From Glandiceps talaboti (taxonomy: Eukaryota; Hemichordata; Enteropneusta; Spengelidae), in contig NC_135551.1 in assembly GCF_964340395.1 (NCBI RefSeq), positions 27,602,380 to 27,666,379 of the forward strand: a stretch of DNA of 64,000 nucleotides. The letters run 5' to 3'. Below are positions 25,449-37,700 of the stretch, piece after piece. Position 1 is the first letter of the stretch, and each line of letters begins with the position of its first letter. The position numbers and the translations under genes are program-made. The notes below the pieces were generated by a model that ran no database searches, was not told the DNA's origin, and worked only from the letters and a program-made list of their open reading frames with translations.

Positions 25449-25962
25449 AATTACTACAATGTAGCCAGACTGACTTGGGGTGGATGCTGAAATTACTACA
25501 ATGTAGCCAGACTGACTCGGGGTGGATGCTGAAATTACTACAATGTAGCCAGACTGACTTGGGGTGGATGCTGAAATTACTACAGTGTAGCCAGACTGAC
25601 TTGGGGTGGCTGCTGAAATTACTACAGTGTAGCCAGACTGACTTGGGGTGGATGCTGAAATTACTACAGTGTAGCCAGACTGACTTGGGGTGGATGCTGA
25701 AATTACTACAATGTAGCCAGACTGACTTGGGGTGGATGCTGAAATTACTACAATGTAGCCAGACTGACTTGGGGTGGATGCTGAAATTACTACAATGTAG
25801 CCAGACTGACTTGGGGTGGATGCTGAAATTACTACAATGTAGCCAGACTGACTTGGGGTGGATGCTGAAATTACTACAATGTAGCCAGACTGACTTGGGG
25901 TGGATGCTGAAATTACTACAATGTAGCCAGACTGACTTGGGGTGGATGCTGAAATTACTACC
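25417..25962 (+). repeat. 42 bp minisatellite, 13 exact-length copies, seeded by the ORC3 C-terminal codons
   Basis: 13 x 42 bp without a single indel. Each unit starts ATGTAGCCAGACTGACTTGG and ends GAAATTACTACA. Copy 1 is the real end of ORC3: it reads V-A-R-L-T-W-G-G-C-stop (stop 25446-25448). Because 42 is a multiple of 3, all following copies repeat this tail and its TGA in the same frame. Only a few point changes are seen (a C in copy 3, an A-to-C change in copy 5, and ACAG versus ACAA at some unit ends). The array continues into the 3' UTR. Confidence 0.97.
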
Positions 25963-26091
25963 ATGATTGCATTGTTTTATATTGTTTGTTGAGAAATTAA
26001 ACGAAACAGATTTGAGATACAAGGAAATAAATCTGATTTCATTTTATAGGGGAGAAAATCTGATCAATGAAAATGCATTTGTCATTACACT

Positions 26092-26510
26092 ACCATCAAT
26101 TGAAAACTTTATATCGCATGAAATATATTTTGATATTGACCAGCCATCACAGTATACTGCCATCAATTGATCACTTTATATCACATGAAATATATTTTGA
26201 TATTGACCAGACATCACAGTATGGTCATCAATTGAACACTTTATATCACATGAAATAAATTTTGATATTGACCAGCCATCACAGTATACTGTCATCAATT
26301 GAACACTTTATATCACATGAAATAAATTTTGATATTGACCAGCCATCACAGTATACTGTCATCAATTGAATACTTTATATTGCATGAAATAAATTTTGAT
26401 ATTGACCAGCCATCACAGTATACTGTCATCAATTGAACACTTTATATCACATGAAATAAATTTTGATATTGACCAGCCATCACAGTATACTGTCATCAAT
26501 TGAAATCTTC
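26092..26510. repeat. 67 bp minisatellite downstream of ORC3
   Basis: About six copies of a unit with TATTGACCAGCCATCACAGT and CATCAATTGAACACTTTATA. The later copies contain TGAAATAAATTTTG and so each supplies an AATAAA; the first two have ATATAT instead. These may act as multiple polyadenylation signals for ORC3. Confidence 0.93.
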
Positions 26511-27250
26511 ATGTACAGGTATGACACATATTTTACTTCAATATTTCTCATAAATCTATTCATTTCCAATTTGTCTGTCTTTATGAATTTGCTGCAAAAA
26601 GTTTGTAATAATGAATAAGTTTTGGATAACTGTATTTTTGTACTTGAAAGAATAAAAAGAGTTATTGAAAAATACAAATGAGTGTTAGAGTGAATAATTA
26701 TTAGAACCTTGTAGGTTTGTTCAGTGTGTTGGCGATATTGGTCAAGAAATGAAATGTTGAGGGTCTAATATGGTACCCATGCATGGCTTTAACAATATTA
26801 ATTTTGAAATAGTCACTTGCCGAGTAATCCAGGTGCGAGTATAGTGGTAGTAAACCCAGCAGGACCTGTAGAGTTACCCAGGGTTTGTGCATCAACTTTA
26901 ACCATCACCAAGTCTTTTGCAGATGAGGACAAATTTAGCAAAATAGGATAAATGGTGGATTTTTGCCAATATCGACATTTCAGTTTCCTCAGTAATACTG
27001 TACTAAGTATGACGTCAAGTTGTGGTTGTATAGACAGTACTAGTAAGGGTTGATTTGATAGATTAGTACCAACAACAAGTTTTGTCAACTGATGTGTATT
27101 AACTGAGATTTTATTAAGATTTATATTCTGTTGTTTTACAATCATTCCATCTGTGATTCACGCGTGCCAATTTTAAAACTGAATATCCAAGGTAGGGAAA
27201 TGACTCCATGTTTTATTAAAGTAATAGTGATTTTCAATGGTGCGTATACA

Positions 27251-27263
27251 CAAATATATACAT

Positions 27264-27296
<33 letters not shown>

Positions 27297-27415
27297 AATA
27301 CATACATACATACATACACACACACACAAATACATACATACATACATACATACACAAATACATACATACATACATGTACATACATACATACATACATACA
27401 TACATACATACATTA
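27251..27415. repeat. (ACAT)n/(AC)n compound microsatellite
   Basis: Alternating blocks of CATA and CA repeats. It lies in the tail-to-tail space between ORC3 and NUDC. Confidence 0.95.
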
Positions 27416-27766
27416 CATATATATACTACATGTAGTTACAGATGACATGCAAAGATTTTTGCTGGATGTATGTAATATTTATTGGCATAACTTTTTCATC
27501 TTCCACAACATCAATCATTGCTAATTAAAAATCATTTGGTATTACCATTGCTTTTGCTATGGTTTGTGAACCCCAGTAACAGAGGAGAAAAATGGTGTGG
27601 AAATGTGAACAAATTTCCATACTTGCTATAAGCTTGGTGGGAAACAAAGTAAAATATGTAGATTTTACCACTTTGAGTTGAAGCTGCAATTGGAACATAT
27701 TTTTGAAATTGCTTTGTTAAAGATATAATGACTTACTCATAATGTACACCATGAATAGTATCGAAC

Positions 27767-27951
27767 AGGGAACTTGCAAACCTGCCATGTTGAATGTTGC
27801 ATCATGGGAAATGCGATAATAAATACTAATCAATTAGTATTTAGTTTTAGGTTTATTTCATCGATAGCTCCAGATAAGATGTTACGATAACTACAGATAA
27901 TCCCATAGTCCTTTGCATCTGAGCATGCTCAGTTTGGATTGCAAGTTCCCT
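27767..27951. mobile_element. Short element with terminal inverted repeats (MITE-like), 185 bp
   Basis: Begins AGGGAACTTGCA and ends TGCAAGTTCCCT, a perfect 12 bp terminal inverted repeat. Subterminal sequences are only loosely complementary and no coding sequence is present. Confidence 0.55.
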
Positions 27952-28178
27952 ATTACCTATTGGTAATGTATTTGTGTAGCTGTACACATCGTCTGGTGTA
28001 ATAAATCCAATCAAATTGATTTTTTGGTCTACACCTTAAAATCAGTACCCCAAGGTAATCGTGATTTCAACCTGTACTACTTCTGAATGAAATCTATCTT
28101 TTAATGAACATGTACAATGTCTAGTTATTTTCAGTGAATATGTGACTGGAAATCTAATACTCCAATTACAGCTATATA

Positions 28179-28275
28179 CTGTAAGATACGTCGTGACGTT
28201 TCGCCCTCACCGGCCTCCTCTCACACTAGGGGTTGGCCAATGTTTGAGGGCGCACCTTCACGGCGTACCTTACAG
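28179..28275. repeat. 97 bp GC-rich hairpin element
   Basis: Two 31 bp arms, from CTGTAAGATACGTCGTGACG to CGCCCTCA and the reverse from TGAGGGCG to CTTACAG, with a few mismatches and a 35 base loop. A direct repeat ATTACAGCTA flanks it at about 28166 and 28279. Its GC content is far above its surroundings. MITE and small-RNA precursor are both possible. Confidence 0.7.
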
Positions 28276-28289
28276 ACTATTACAGCTAG

Positions 28290-29032
28290 TACTGCTTTAA
28301 ATTAAAGGGATAGGGTCAGAAAGTCATCAGTATTTTTCTTCCTTTAGTTTCCAAATAAAAGGTTGCTTATATCTCTTACCATTCACTATCATGTTTCTAA
28401 AAAGCAGCAGCTGCCACTGGCAATGGCAACACTTCTACGGTATAAACTGTTGTGATACTGTAGTCTAACATGTAGGAATATAAAGACATCATTTTATTCA
28501 TATAGTATGAGAATACAGTATCACATCAGTTAATATGGTAGGAGTTTTACAAGTGACTACTAGTCATTAAACAAGTGATAGTGAAGGGTAAAATATGAGC
28601 AAGTTTTTTATTTGGAAACAAAAATGATGAAAAATATTTCCAGGTTGCATACTATGTCTCTTTAATACCCAGTAATTATCAATAAGTTTAGCATAAAGCA
28701 AAACTAAGACTATCACAAGACAATACAAATATTGATATTTCCCGACAGGAAAAATTCTAAGTACTATGAAATATGTACAATCATATCGATGTGTCTTTAC
28801 TGGATGATGTTTTCTGAATAACCAATGTTGTTTGGTTAACTAAAACACAGTTTATTTTTTTGCAACGAATAATAACAATGATTGTGTTTTGATAGTCAAT
28901 ACACATCAACAATATTTGTATTTGTTCATCAAGATGACAAAGTAACAAAAAAATGCAGAATTACAAAAAAGTTTGAAATGTTGAACGGTTTCTGTGTTAT
29001 GTATAGGCTGGGTGAGTTTAATGTTGTAGATC
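28290..29032. other. NUDC 3' region
   Basis: AT-rich, with no gene. TTTATT at 28851-28856 is AATAAA on the minus strand and a plausible NUDC polyadenylation signal. Confidence 0.45.
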
Positions 29033-31667
29033 TCATGAAAATTTAGCTTTTGAGAAATCCATTTCTGGATGCTGCTTCATAAACCTGTGAAGAGAAAACA
29101 GATGTAATAATCAATTATACCATATGTACCAGAGATTACTTGCACCGGTGTGCACACATACTAGTGGTATTATTACATGTGTACCAGAGATTACTTGCAC
29201 TGGTGTGTGTGCATACCTAGTGGTATTATTACATATGTACCAGAGATTACTTGCACCGGTGTGCACAAATACTAGTGGTATTATTACATATATACCAGAG
29301 ATTACTTGCACTGGTGTGCACACATACTAGTGGTATTATTACATATGTACCAGAGATTACTTGCACCGGTGTGCACACATACTAGTGGTATTATTACATG
29401 TGTACCAGAGATTACTTGCACTGGTGTGTGTGCATACCTAGTGGTATTATTACATATGTACCAGAGATTACTTGCACCGGTGTGCACAAATACTAGTGGT
29501 ATTATTACATATGTACCAGAGATTACTTGCACTGGTGTGCACACATACTAGTGGTATTATCACATATGTACCAGAGATTACTTGCACCGGTGTGCACACA
29601 TACTAGTGGTATTATTACATATGTACCAGAGATTACTTGCACTGGTGTGTGTGCATACTAGTGGTATTATTACATATGTACCAGAGATTACTTGCACTGG
29701 TGTGCACACATACTAGTGGTATTATTACATATGTACCAGAGATTACTTGCATCGGTGTGTGTGCATACTAGTGGTATTATTACATATATACCAGAGATTA
29801 CTTGCACTGGTGTGCACACATACTAGTGGTATTATCACATATGTACCAGAGATTACTTGCACTGGTGTGTGTGCATACTAGTGGTATTATTACATATGTA
29901 CCAGAGATTACTTGCACTGGTGTGCACACATACTAGTGGTATTATTACATATGTACCAGAGATTACTTGCATCGGTGTGTGTGTGCATACTAGTGGTATT
30001 ATTACATATGTACCAGAGATTACTTGCACTGGTGTGCACACATACTAGTGGTATTATCACATATGTACCAGAGATTACTTGCACTGGTGCACACACATAC
30101 TAGTGGTATTATTACATATATACCAGAGATTACTTGCACTGGTGTGCACACATACTAGTAGTATTATTACATATGTACCAGAGATTACTTGCACCGATGT
30201 GCACACATACTAGTGGTATTATTACATATGTACCAGAGATTACTTGCACCGGTGCACATGCATACTAGTGGTATTTGCACTACAGTGCAATACCGCAAAC
30301 ATTATTGCATACCTGCATGCAAAATGATATGCAAATAAGGACAAATTGTTCACTGTACAATAAAGCAATTGATTGCATACTGTTATTTTTTACAGAATTT
30401 CCTATTTTGGATAAACATATGTATTAATAACAGAACCCAATTTTGTGTGAGTTCCACCGTGAGTACTCAGGGGGTATTTGCACTCATACTTGCACTGTTT
30501 TTTGCTGCACTTTGCCTTGCTACATTCATGGAAGTACGACCACAGAAAACACTGTAAAAGCATTCATGCAAATATCCCATTGATGCATCATGGGGTTCTG
30601 TCATACTATTTATGAAATATGCAAGTGTTGATACAGTGAAATCAGTCCTGAAGAAAACAAAGACCCATTTTATCAAGCATACAGTGAAGAAATCAAACAA
30701 AAGCTAATTTGAGTGATTTGTTTACTTGGGAAATAATCACACAGTAAAATTGACAGTGCAACCACCTTTTGAACAAAAATAAATAATGACTAACTTGAAT
30801 GAGTGAATAACTTGGGGAAATATTCCTTCAGTAAAATCAACAGTGCAGACAACTTATGCTAGCTTTATTGGTGCAAATAATTTAATAGTAGTTTAGGGAG
30901 TATATATTCAGTTACAAATTAATAGTGCTAAAAATGATTCAAATTTCATATTGCATGCAGAATCAAAGAATGACTGGATAAATACAACCTTTGCAGCAGT
31001 TGTCCAGAGATGTCTCTGATAAGAACGGGTGTCTCTGACGTAGGTTCATGCAATATTCTTATCAGTTTAATAGTTATGTCTGTGAATGTTTAATAGTCAT
31101 ATATCGTCATATACCATATGACTAATTTTCACAGACATAAACAAACCACAGCAGAGGCACTTGCTATTGTTTTTGTATGTCAGTTTGATAGACATGTTGA
31201 ATTTGTGAAATCGAGGACCACAATGGAAATAAGTTTTAATTGCTTTGTTGTGTTATCCTCGGCAATACTTTTAAATGTATGTTTTTACTTTATTTTATTG
31301 CCAAATAAATTCAAATCAAATCAAATAGTGTCTTTTCCACTGCTGATAAAACGACATTCTGATCAGTAGCATGTCTAGGCAACTGTTGTATGGGTTGGAC
31401 AAAATATTCACACTGTAGTGAAATGACTTGTGTCTGTCTTCTGTTTTCAACTTCTACACTTAGGAGATATTTGGGGCTAAACTTTAAGGATTGAGGCTGA
31501 ATACTTACTTCTCCATTATGTCTTTCTTCTTCTGTTCATCTGATGTGGGAAGTCCCATTTCTTTCTGTCGTTGATCAAACATCATCTTTTCAACTAAACC
31601 TCGAGTTTCACCATCTAAATCTGATAACTACAGAAAACAACACAAGAATTTCATCATCATTATCATC

Positions 31668-31704
<37 letters not shown>

Positions 31705-34700
31705 CCACCACCACCACCACCACCACCACCACCACCACCACCACCACCATCACAATCTGTGGTCTTTCTCACAACCAATAAGCTACAATTACTTCCATAT
31801 GTAGTATTCATATAAATAAAAATGAAAAGTTTATGGTCTCAACAAATCTTAGACTGTAATGACTGGGACTTATCAGCCTGCCCAAAAAAGAAAGGACAAC
31901 AAGACCGCCCAGACAACGGCTAATCTGTCAGTCTAAACAAATCTCAACTCAAGTGGTTTTTTTTTTTTAAAACTCTGACTGTCTGATTATGATAAAGAAG
32001 TGGATAATTTTCTGGTCAGTAAACACAAGACCAATACTTTATACATTTTGAATCATCAAGTTTTGTTCATTTTTCTTTATCATCTTTCTAAACCTTTGAC
32101 ATGGACATGATTTTCATGTACATATCATATGCCAACTCAGTTTATCTGATCATCGACAATTAACAATATATTGCCCAAAGGGTGATTTGTTATATTAGCT
32201 TACATTTCAAGATGGATGAATTCCATGAATTCAGCAAAACTATAGCTTACCTTTGAGTTTTCAGGTTGGACTTTCTTAGTATTTACTTCTGGGTCTGTAG
32301 TAACAAGTCGACTCCACCACTCCATTTTATTGACCTGTATGGAATATCAAATGAAGACATGACTACCGTTTTTGTGACATAAAATATGATATTTACAAAA
32401 TGTTGTAAACAGTGTCCTAGTTTGAGAAACTTGTCTCAATTGCCTGATATAAAATTGACAATTTATAGGAAAGCAGACTAGTACTGTATTACTATACCTA
32501 AAGGAGTCACATGGGTAGTATATATATATATATATATATACTACCCATGTGACTCTGTTAGGTACAGTAATACAGTATTAGTACATCTACTGGGGTAATT
32601 ATCACTTATGTCCAGTCACATGACCCAAAATGGTACTCAGAACAGTTTCTGTTGTTTACAACTGTTGTTTATGGTTTACTCCATTTTCTCTGTATATGCA
32701 GAGAAGCTTTCTGTGTTACTGTTAGTCTGTATGATTTGTTCTGCTGTATCTTTTCCATATCTATATAGATGTGTCTCACTGCAGAGAACAGTGCCTGATG
32801 CAAAATTAGAGCAGAACATTATAGACTTAATCCAAGAAATGAAGAGAACTTAAGTCATAATTCATAGTTTTATGCTTTTTGTTGTCATTCAGATAACTAT
32901 TATTCAGTTTGTCAAGGTCTATTTGTTAATTTAAAATTCACTGTGTAACAAGATGATTGGTCTGATCCAATTCTTATAGGGATTTTCTGGCATGGTTGGC
33001 AAGGTAGAATTTATTCTGAAAAACACACTACTCTACAAAAGTAGACTGTTTCAAAATGCCGCTATGATAATATGTCATCTTTGTGCCATGTTTGAAAGAA
33101 CTCAGATATCGTACGTCTGAGAAATGACATATTATAGATGGACAGAGGTCACTGTAATAGTCTCCCTTCAGGGACTAATAAAAGAGAGATGGTAAGGCCA
33201 AAAAATGGAATTGTTTCTGGTCAGCGATTGCATCACTTAAATACCCCCACATCAATTTTTTTTTTTCATGTTTGTCCAGCCCATGTAGTCTGCAGATACA
33301 AGGACAACACAAAAATAACTCTCCCTATTTCATTTAAGAAAACTCCAGAGTCAATCATGAACAAGCATATGACATCTGCCCCACATACACACTTGCTCTA
33401 AAGAACTAAATAAAAAGACCAGTAACTGCCATAAATAGTAGATTGAGTGACAGGTTTGTTGAGAATTATTTTTAAAAAAATTGCATTGTCGCACCACTTT
33501 AGACAAAATGTCCTACCAGAAAGAATTCTTCTTTTTTTGTTGCCCAAGCTCTATGTACTAGTTTCCATCAAGGAAGGTAGCCAAGACAGAAGTATATTAT
33601 GAATGGCGTTTTAATCTGAATGATAATGTAAATCACACAAACCTTCTCAATTGTCAGAACTAAAACTTTTCTATCTTCAATAATCCAGCAGCATTCTTCA
33701 ACTTTGATGTCATTGAAAGTGTCTCCATCAACAATTGGTGGGCGTCCTTTCAATCCTATCTTCAAATGTTTTTTTCTGATGTCAACAATGACATCTCTGG
33801 GTTTTACAGGAAAACTCACTTGGAATGGAACTCGAAGCTGGATTATCAATACAAAATATCAAAATTGAAAGAGTTCCAACATTCAAGAGGGTGAACATTT
33901 TCTTTGCCATAGACTGTTTTCTGATTTAGTAAGCAAACTTTTTAGTTCTTTCATTTTTTTTTGACCACTTTCTTTGGTTCCAAAAGCCAGACAAAGGCCA
34001 CTTTCATACTTTTAAAGAAAATTTATGTACTACTACCACAGTCACTTGTGAGCTAATATTCTATTCCAGAATGGTAATATTTTAGTCTAGGATGATCATA
34101 ATACAAAATAACGATGTTATTAGGTATATTTCAAAAAATACCGTTGCCGTTTGGGATAAGAGAGAAGTTGGGAAACAGTGGAAGTTACAAGCTAATACAG
34201 CGGAGGTACACGACAATTTCAACGATCCGATGTAATTCCGAAATCAACAAATATAACCAAAACATAACCACCATGGCACTCTTGGTAAACACTTTACCCT
34301 ACCTGAAAACTAATTTGCAACAACATTGATCCAAAATGGGTTTTCGAACACGCTTCTGAAGCAATACCTCCACATGATAATGAGGTCGTGGTCACAACAG
34401 CAATGCTTACAACCAATCAGCAACACACTAATGATATATTTGTTCATTAACATAATATATTCGTTCATTAACATATTGAGGAATGATGGAATGTCCCATC
34501 ATCGACTGTATCAGGGAGGGCTGTTTCCCAACTTCTCTCTTATCCGAAACAGTAACCGGCTACAGTATTCTTTGAAATTTTGTATATACCTAATAACGTC
34601 ATTATTTAGTATTATGATCATCCTAGACTAAAATATTACCATCCTGGAATAGAATATTAGCTCACAAGTGACTGTGACTACTACTACTACTACTACTACA

Positions 34701-37700
34701 ATAAACTTAATAATCTGTGTCTCTAGAGTTTATTTATCTTACCTCAAGTTCGCTAAGTGTTTGTGTCCACTTATAGTTGGGTAAATCTGCTCCATTACCA
34801 GCATTAGGTTTTAATTTGCCTTTGTCCGCCTCATCTTCTTCAGAGTCACTCTGTGTGACAAAGAATGTATTTATATCAGATAGTGATAGGAAATCTCATA
34901 CAACAGATTTACTCTGTACATAAATGTCCAATGACTGTAAAATCACATATGACAAATCTACTCACAGAGTAAGAAAAATTATGCCATAATATGATATATT
35001 ATCTATTTAGTATTTGTAACAATGAATCTAGTCTTTAAGATACGATATTCATGCCATGATATCAGCTAGTATTCATGTCAAGGTTTAGAGGCCTGATAGG
35101 GCTGAACAATGAGATGTATCTTACAGTAGTTTAGAAGTCTTATAGGGCTGAACAACATGATGTATCTTACAGTAGTTTAGAAGTCTGATAGGGCTGAACA
35201 ACATGATGTATCTTACAGTATACTATGAACCCCAAGTCCATGAAACATAACTTTGTGCAACTTTATAATTATTGTTTCTTGGTAGACCAGTGATCTAGCA
35301 TTTGTTGTAGGTTGTTCATATAATCCAATGAACCGTGCAAAAGAAGTTACTGATAGAACTAGTCTGGCTCAACATGTCACGTCAACTTGTATAAACTTTT
35401 TGTTTTTTTTTAATATCCTATACTCCAGTGACATGACATCAAGCAAGAAAACAGGCAGTACTTACACCATCTTTGTCATCTTTCTTATCCTCTTTTTTTT
35501 CTGTTGTTGCTGTCTCAGCAGTTGTTGATTCTTCTGTCTCTGTACTTTCTGTCTCTTTTTGCTACAATTCAGTAAAACATAGTGTCATTTATGATTTGCA
35601 TATCTGTGATGTCATACACAACCAATGCTACTGGCTGATAATAGCGTGATTCATAATTTGCATATCTGTGATGTCATACCATCATTGCTATTGGCTGAAA
35701 TAGTGTCATTCATGATTTGCATATCTGTGATGTCATACAGCATCAATGCTATTGGCTGATATTAGCATCCTTCATAATTTGCAATTTGATGGTTTATAAT
35801 TTGACATTACCAAGAAAAGATTTCAACACTTTCATATTCAATTTGTGCAGTGAATTTTCAGTAACCAAGTCAGAATTACAAAGTAATTCAGCCACTAATT
35901 ATTAGTTCAGTTATTGGTACCAAAAGTACTTCTTTTTGCTTACTTCATCAAGTTTTTTCTGTAACTGTTCAGCTTCTTCATCTGTTAGTTCTTTGATTTT
36001 AGGTTCATTCTCTTCTTTCTTTTTCTGTTCTGCTAATTTGGCAGCTTTTTCAGCTCGTGCCTTTTCAGCGGCAGCTGTCTCTTCTTGTTTCTTCTTCAAA
36101 ACATTTTCTGCAAGTTTTTGATGCCGTCGGAATTTCTCAAGAACTAACTAGAAAGGGAAGCAAATGGGTGATGAATGTGACATAAACATGTTTGGTTGAG
36201 GATTCATGTATTTATCCTTACGACAAATCCATGATGGCTACTTTACAAAGTTGATTTAGAAGTCATGGGATGTTTTTGGTATTATTTTGCAATAACTTCA
36301 GTAATGATACATGTACTCACATAAAACAATTCATAGAAGACAGTCCCCCCCCCCCCCCCACAATAATTATTCTATGTAGCTAACTGATGAATATACATAA
36401 AGAGAGACCCAGCCCCCTGGGGTCTTTTCTAATTTGATATCTGTGCAACAAATTAATGTACTTTATAAATACATGTAATCTTTTTCACAGCTGTGTACTA
36501 ATACTCTTTTGCATTTGGACTAGTAATGGCCTAGTAATAAAATACATCTATCAGCCTCAGTTAACTTACATACCTTCTCAGCTGCTCCTTTTTCTCCACC
36601 AACATAAAAATCTGTTTTTCTTTGCAGAAATGAAAAAATAGTGTCCACCAACTGCAAAACATAAGAATATTGGTGTTTTACCAACAGTAAAATAAAAGAC
36701 ACTTTGAATGGCTATCATTACATGTAAGATTAGTGGACACCAGTGTGCCTTCTACTTTCTATATGCCATTGACAGTAATTTTTTGTGACACACCAAATTT
36801 TGTTGTCCTATCTCTTACTACATGTGTGTGGGTACACACTCAAATAAAAAAGAAAGAAAACAAGAAAATATGTTGTCTTTGATGAGAGAACACACTGTGA
36901 CACTGGACTCATAGTAGACAACCTAGCCAGAAAAGACCTGACTAATTGCCCTAAAGTCTACCACCATAGTTTCGCTGTTTTATTATTTAAAAGAGGGTTC
37001 AAAAAATATAACATTAAGATAATTATTTGGTTTGCTTCCTTCATTTTGATACTCAATTAGTCCAGCCATTATCTTCAGCCTTGGCAAGACTTAAGTCTAC
37101 AGGCTATCCATGGCATTGATTCTCTTTTTAAATCTCTGAGAGTCTGAGATTTTCAAAGCCTCTAGACTAGCAAATACTTAATCTGGATGCCGGTGTGGTC
37201 TCTAGGTGTAAATCATAAAGATACAGTATAGGAACTAGACTAGCCAGTACTATGATATACAGGCAAGGGATGTTGGAGTATGGGTCCTTAATTGTTACTG
37301 CTTTATTCCATGAAAGACTGTAATATATTATAGAACACTAGTCTATGAAGGCTAGTGTCACTCAGGTGCACCGAGTCTTCATTTCAATGCCCTCCATCAA
37401 TGTCCACTGCATGTGTATACACAGTCCCTCTATTATGTGGTGTATATCATCTTTACTGATGTGAGACAATGTACAATAAAGTTGTCTTTAAAGATGTCCA
37501 AAATTAAGTGACTTCTTATCCTAAGTGGTCACTTAATTTTGGACATCAGCACACATCAGTTTATGTATGTTATATCATATTGTATGATTTTAACATATCA
37601 AATCACAGACGTTGTAGGGTCTATGATCAAATCAATTTTTAAAAGTTGTATTCTTTTAAATTTAATCCATGGAAGTTCATCTCTCACATCATAGACCCTC

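Noticed and set aside
25371-26022. Three long open frames (177-211 codons) on both strands over the ORC3 array
   Set aside because: They arise because the 42 bp unit is a multiple of three and lacks stops in these frames; the peptides are pure 14-residue repeats.
29117-30275. Possible CRISPR-like array of regularly spaced repeats
   Set aside because: Whole 55 bp units are repeated with no unique spacers, inside an animal gene intron.
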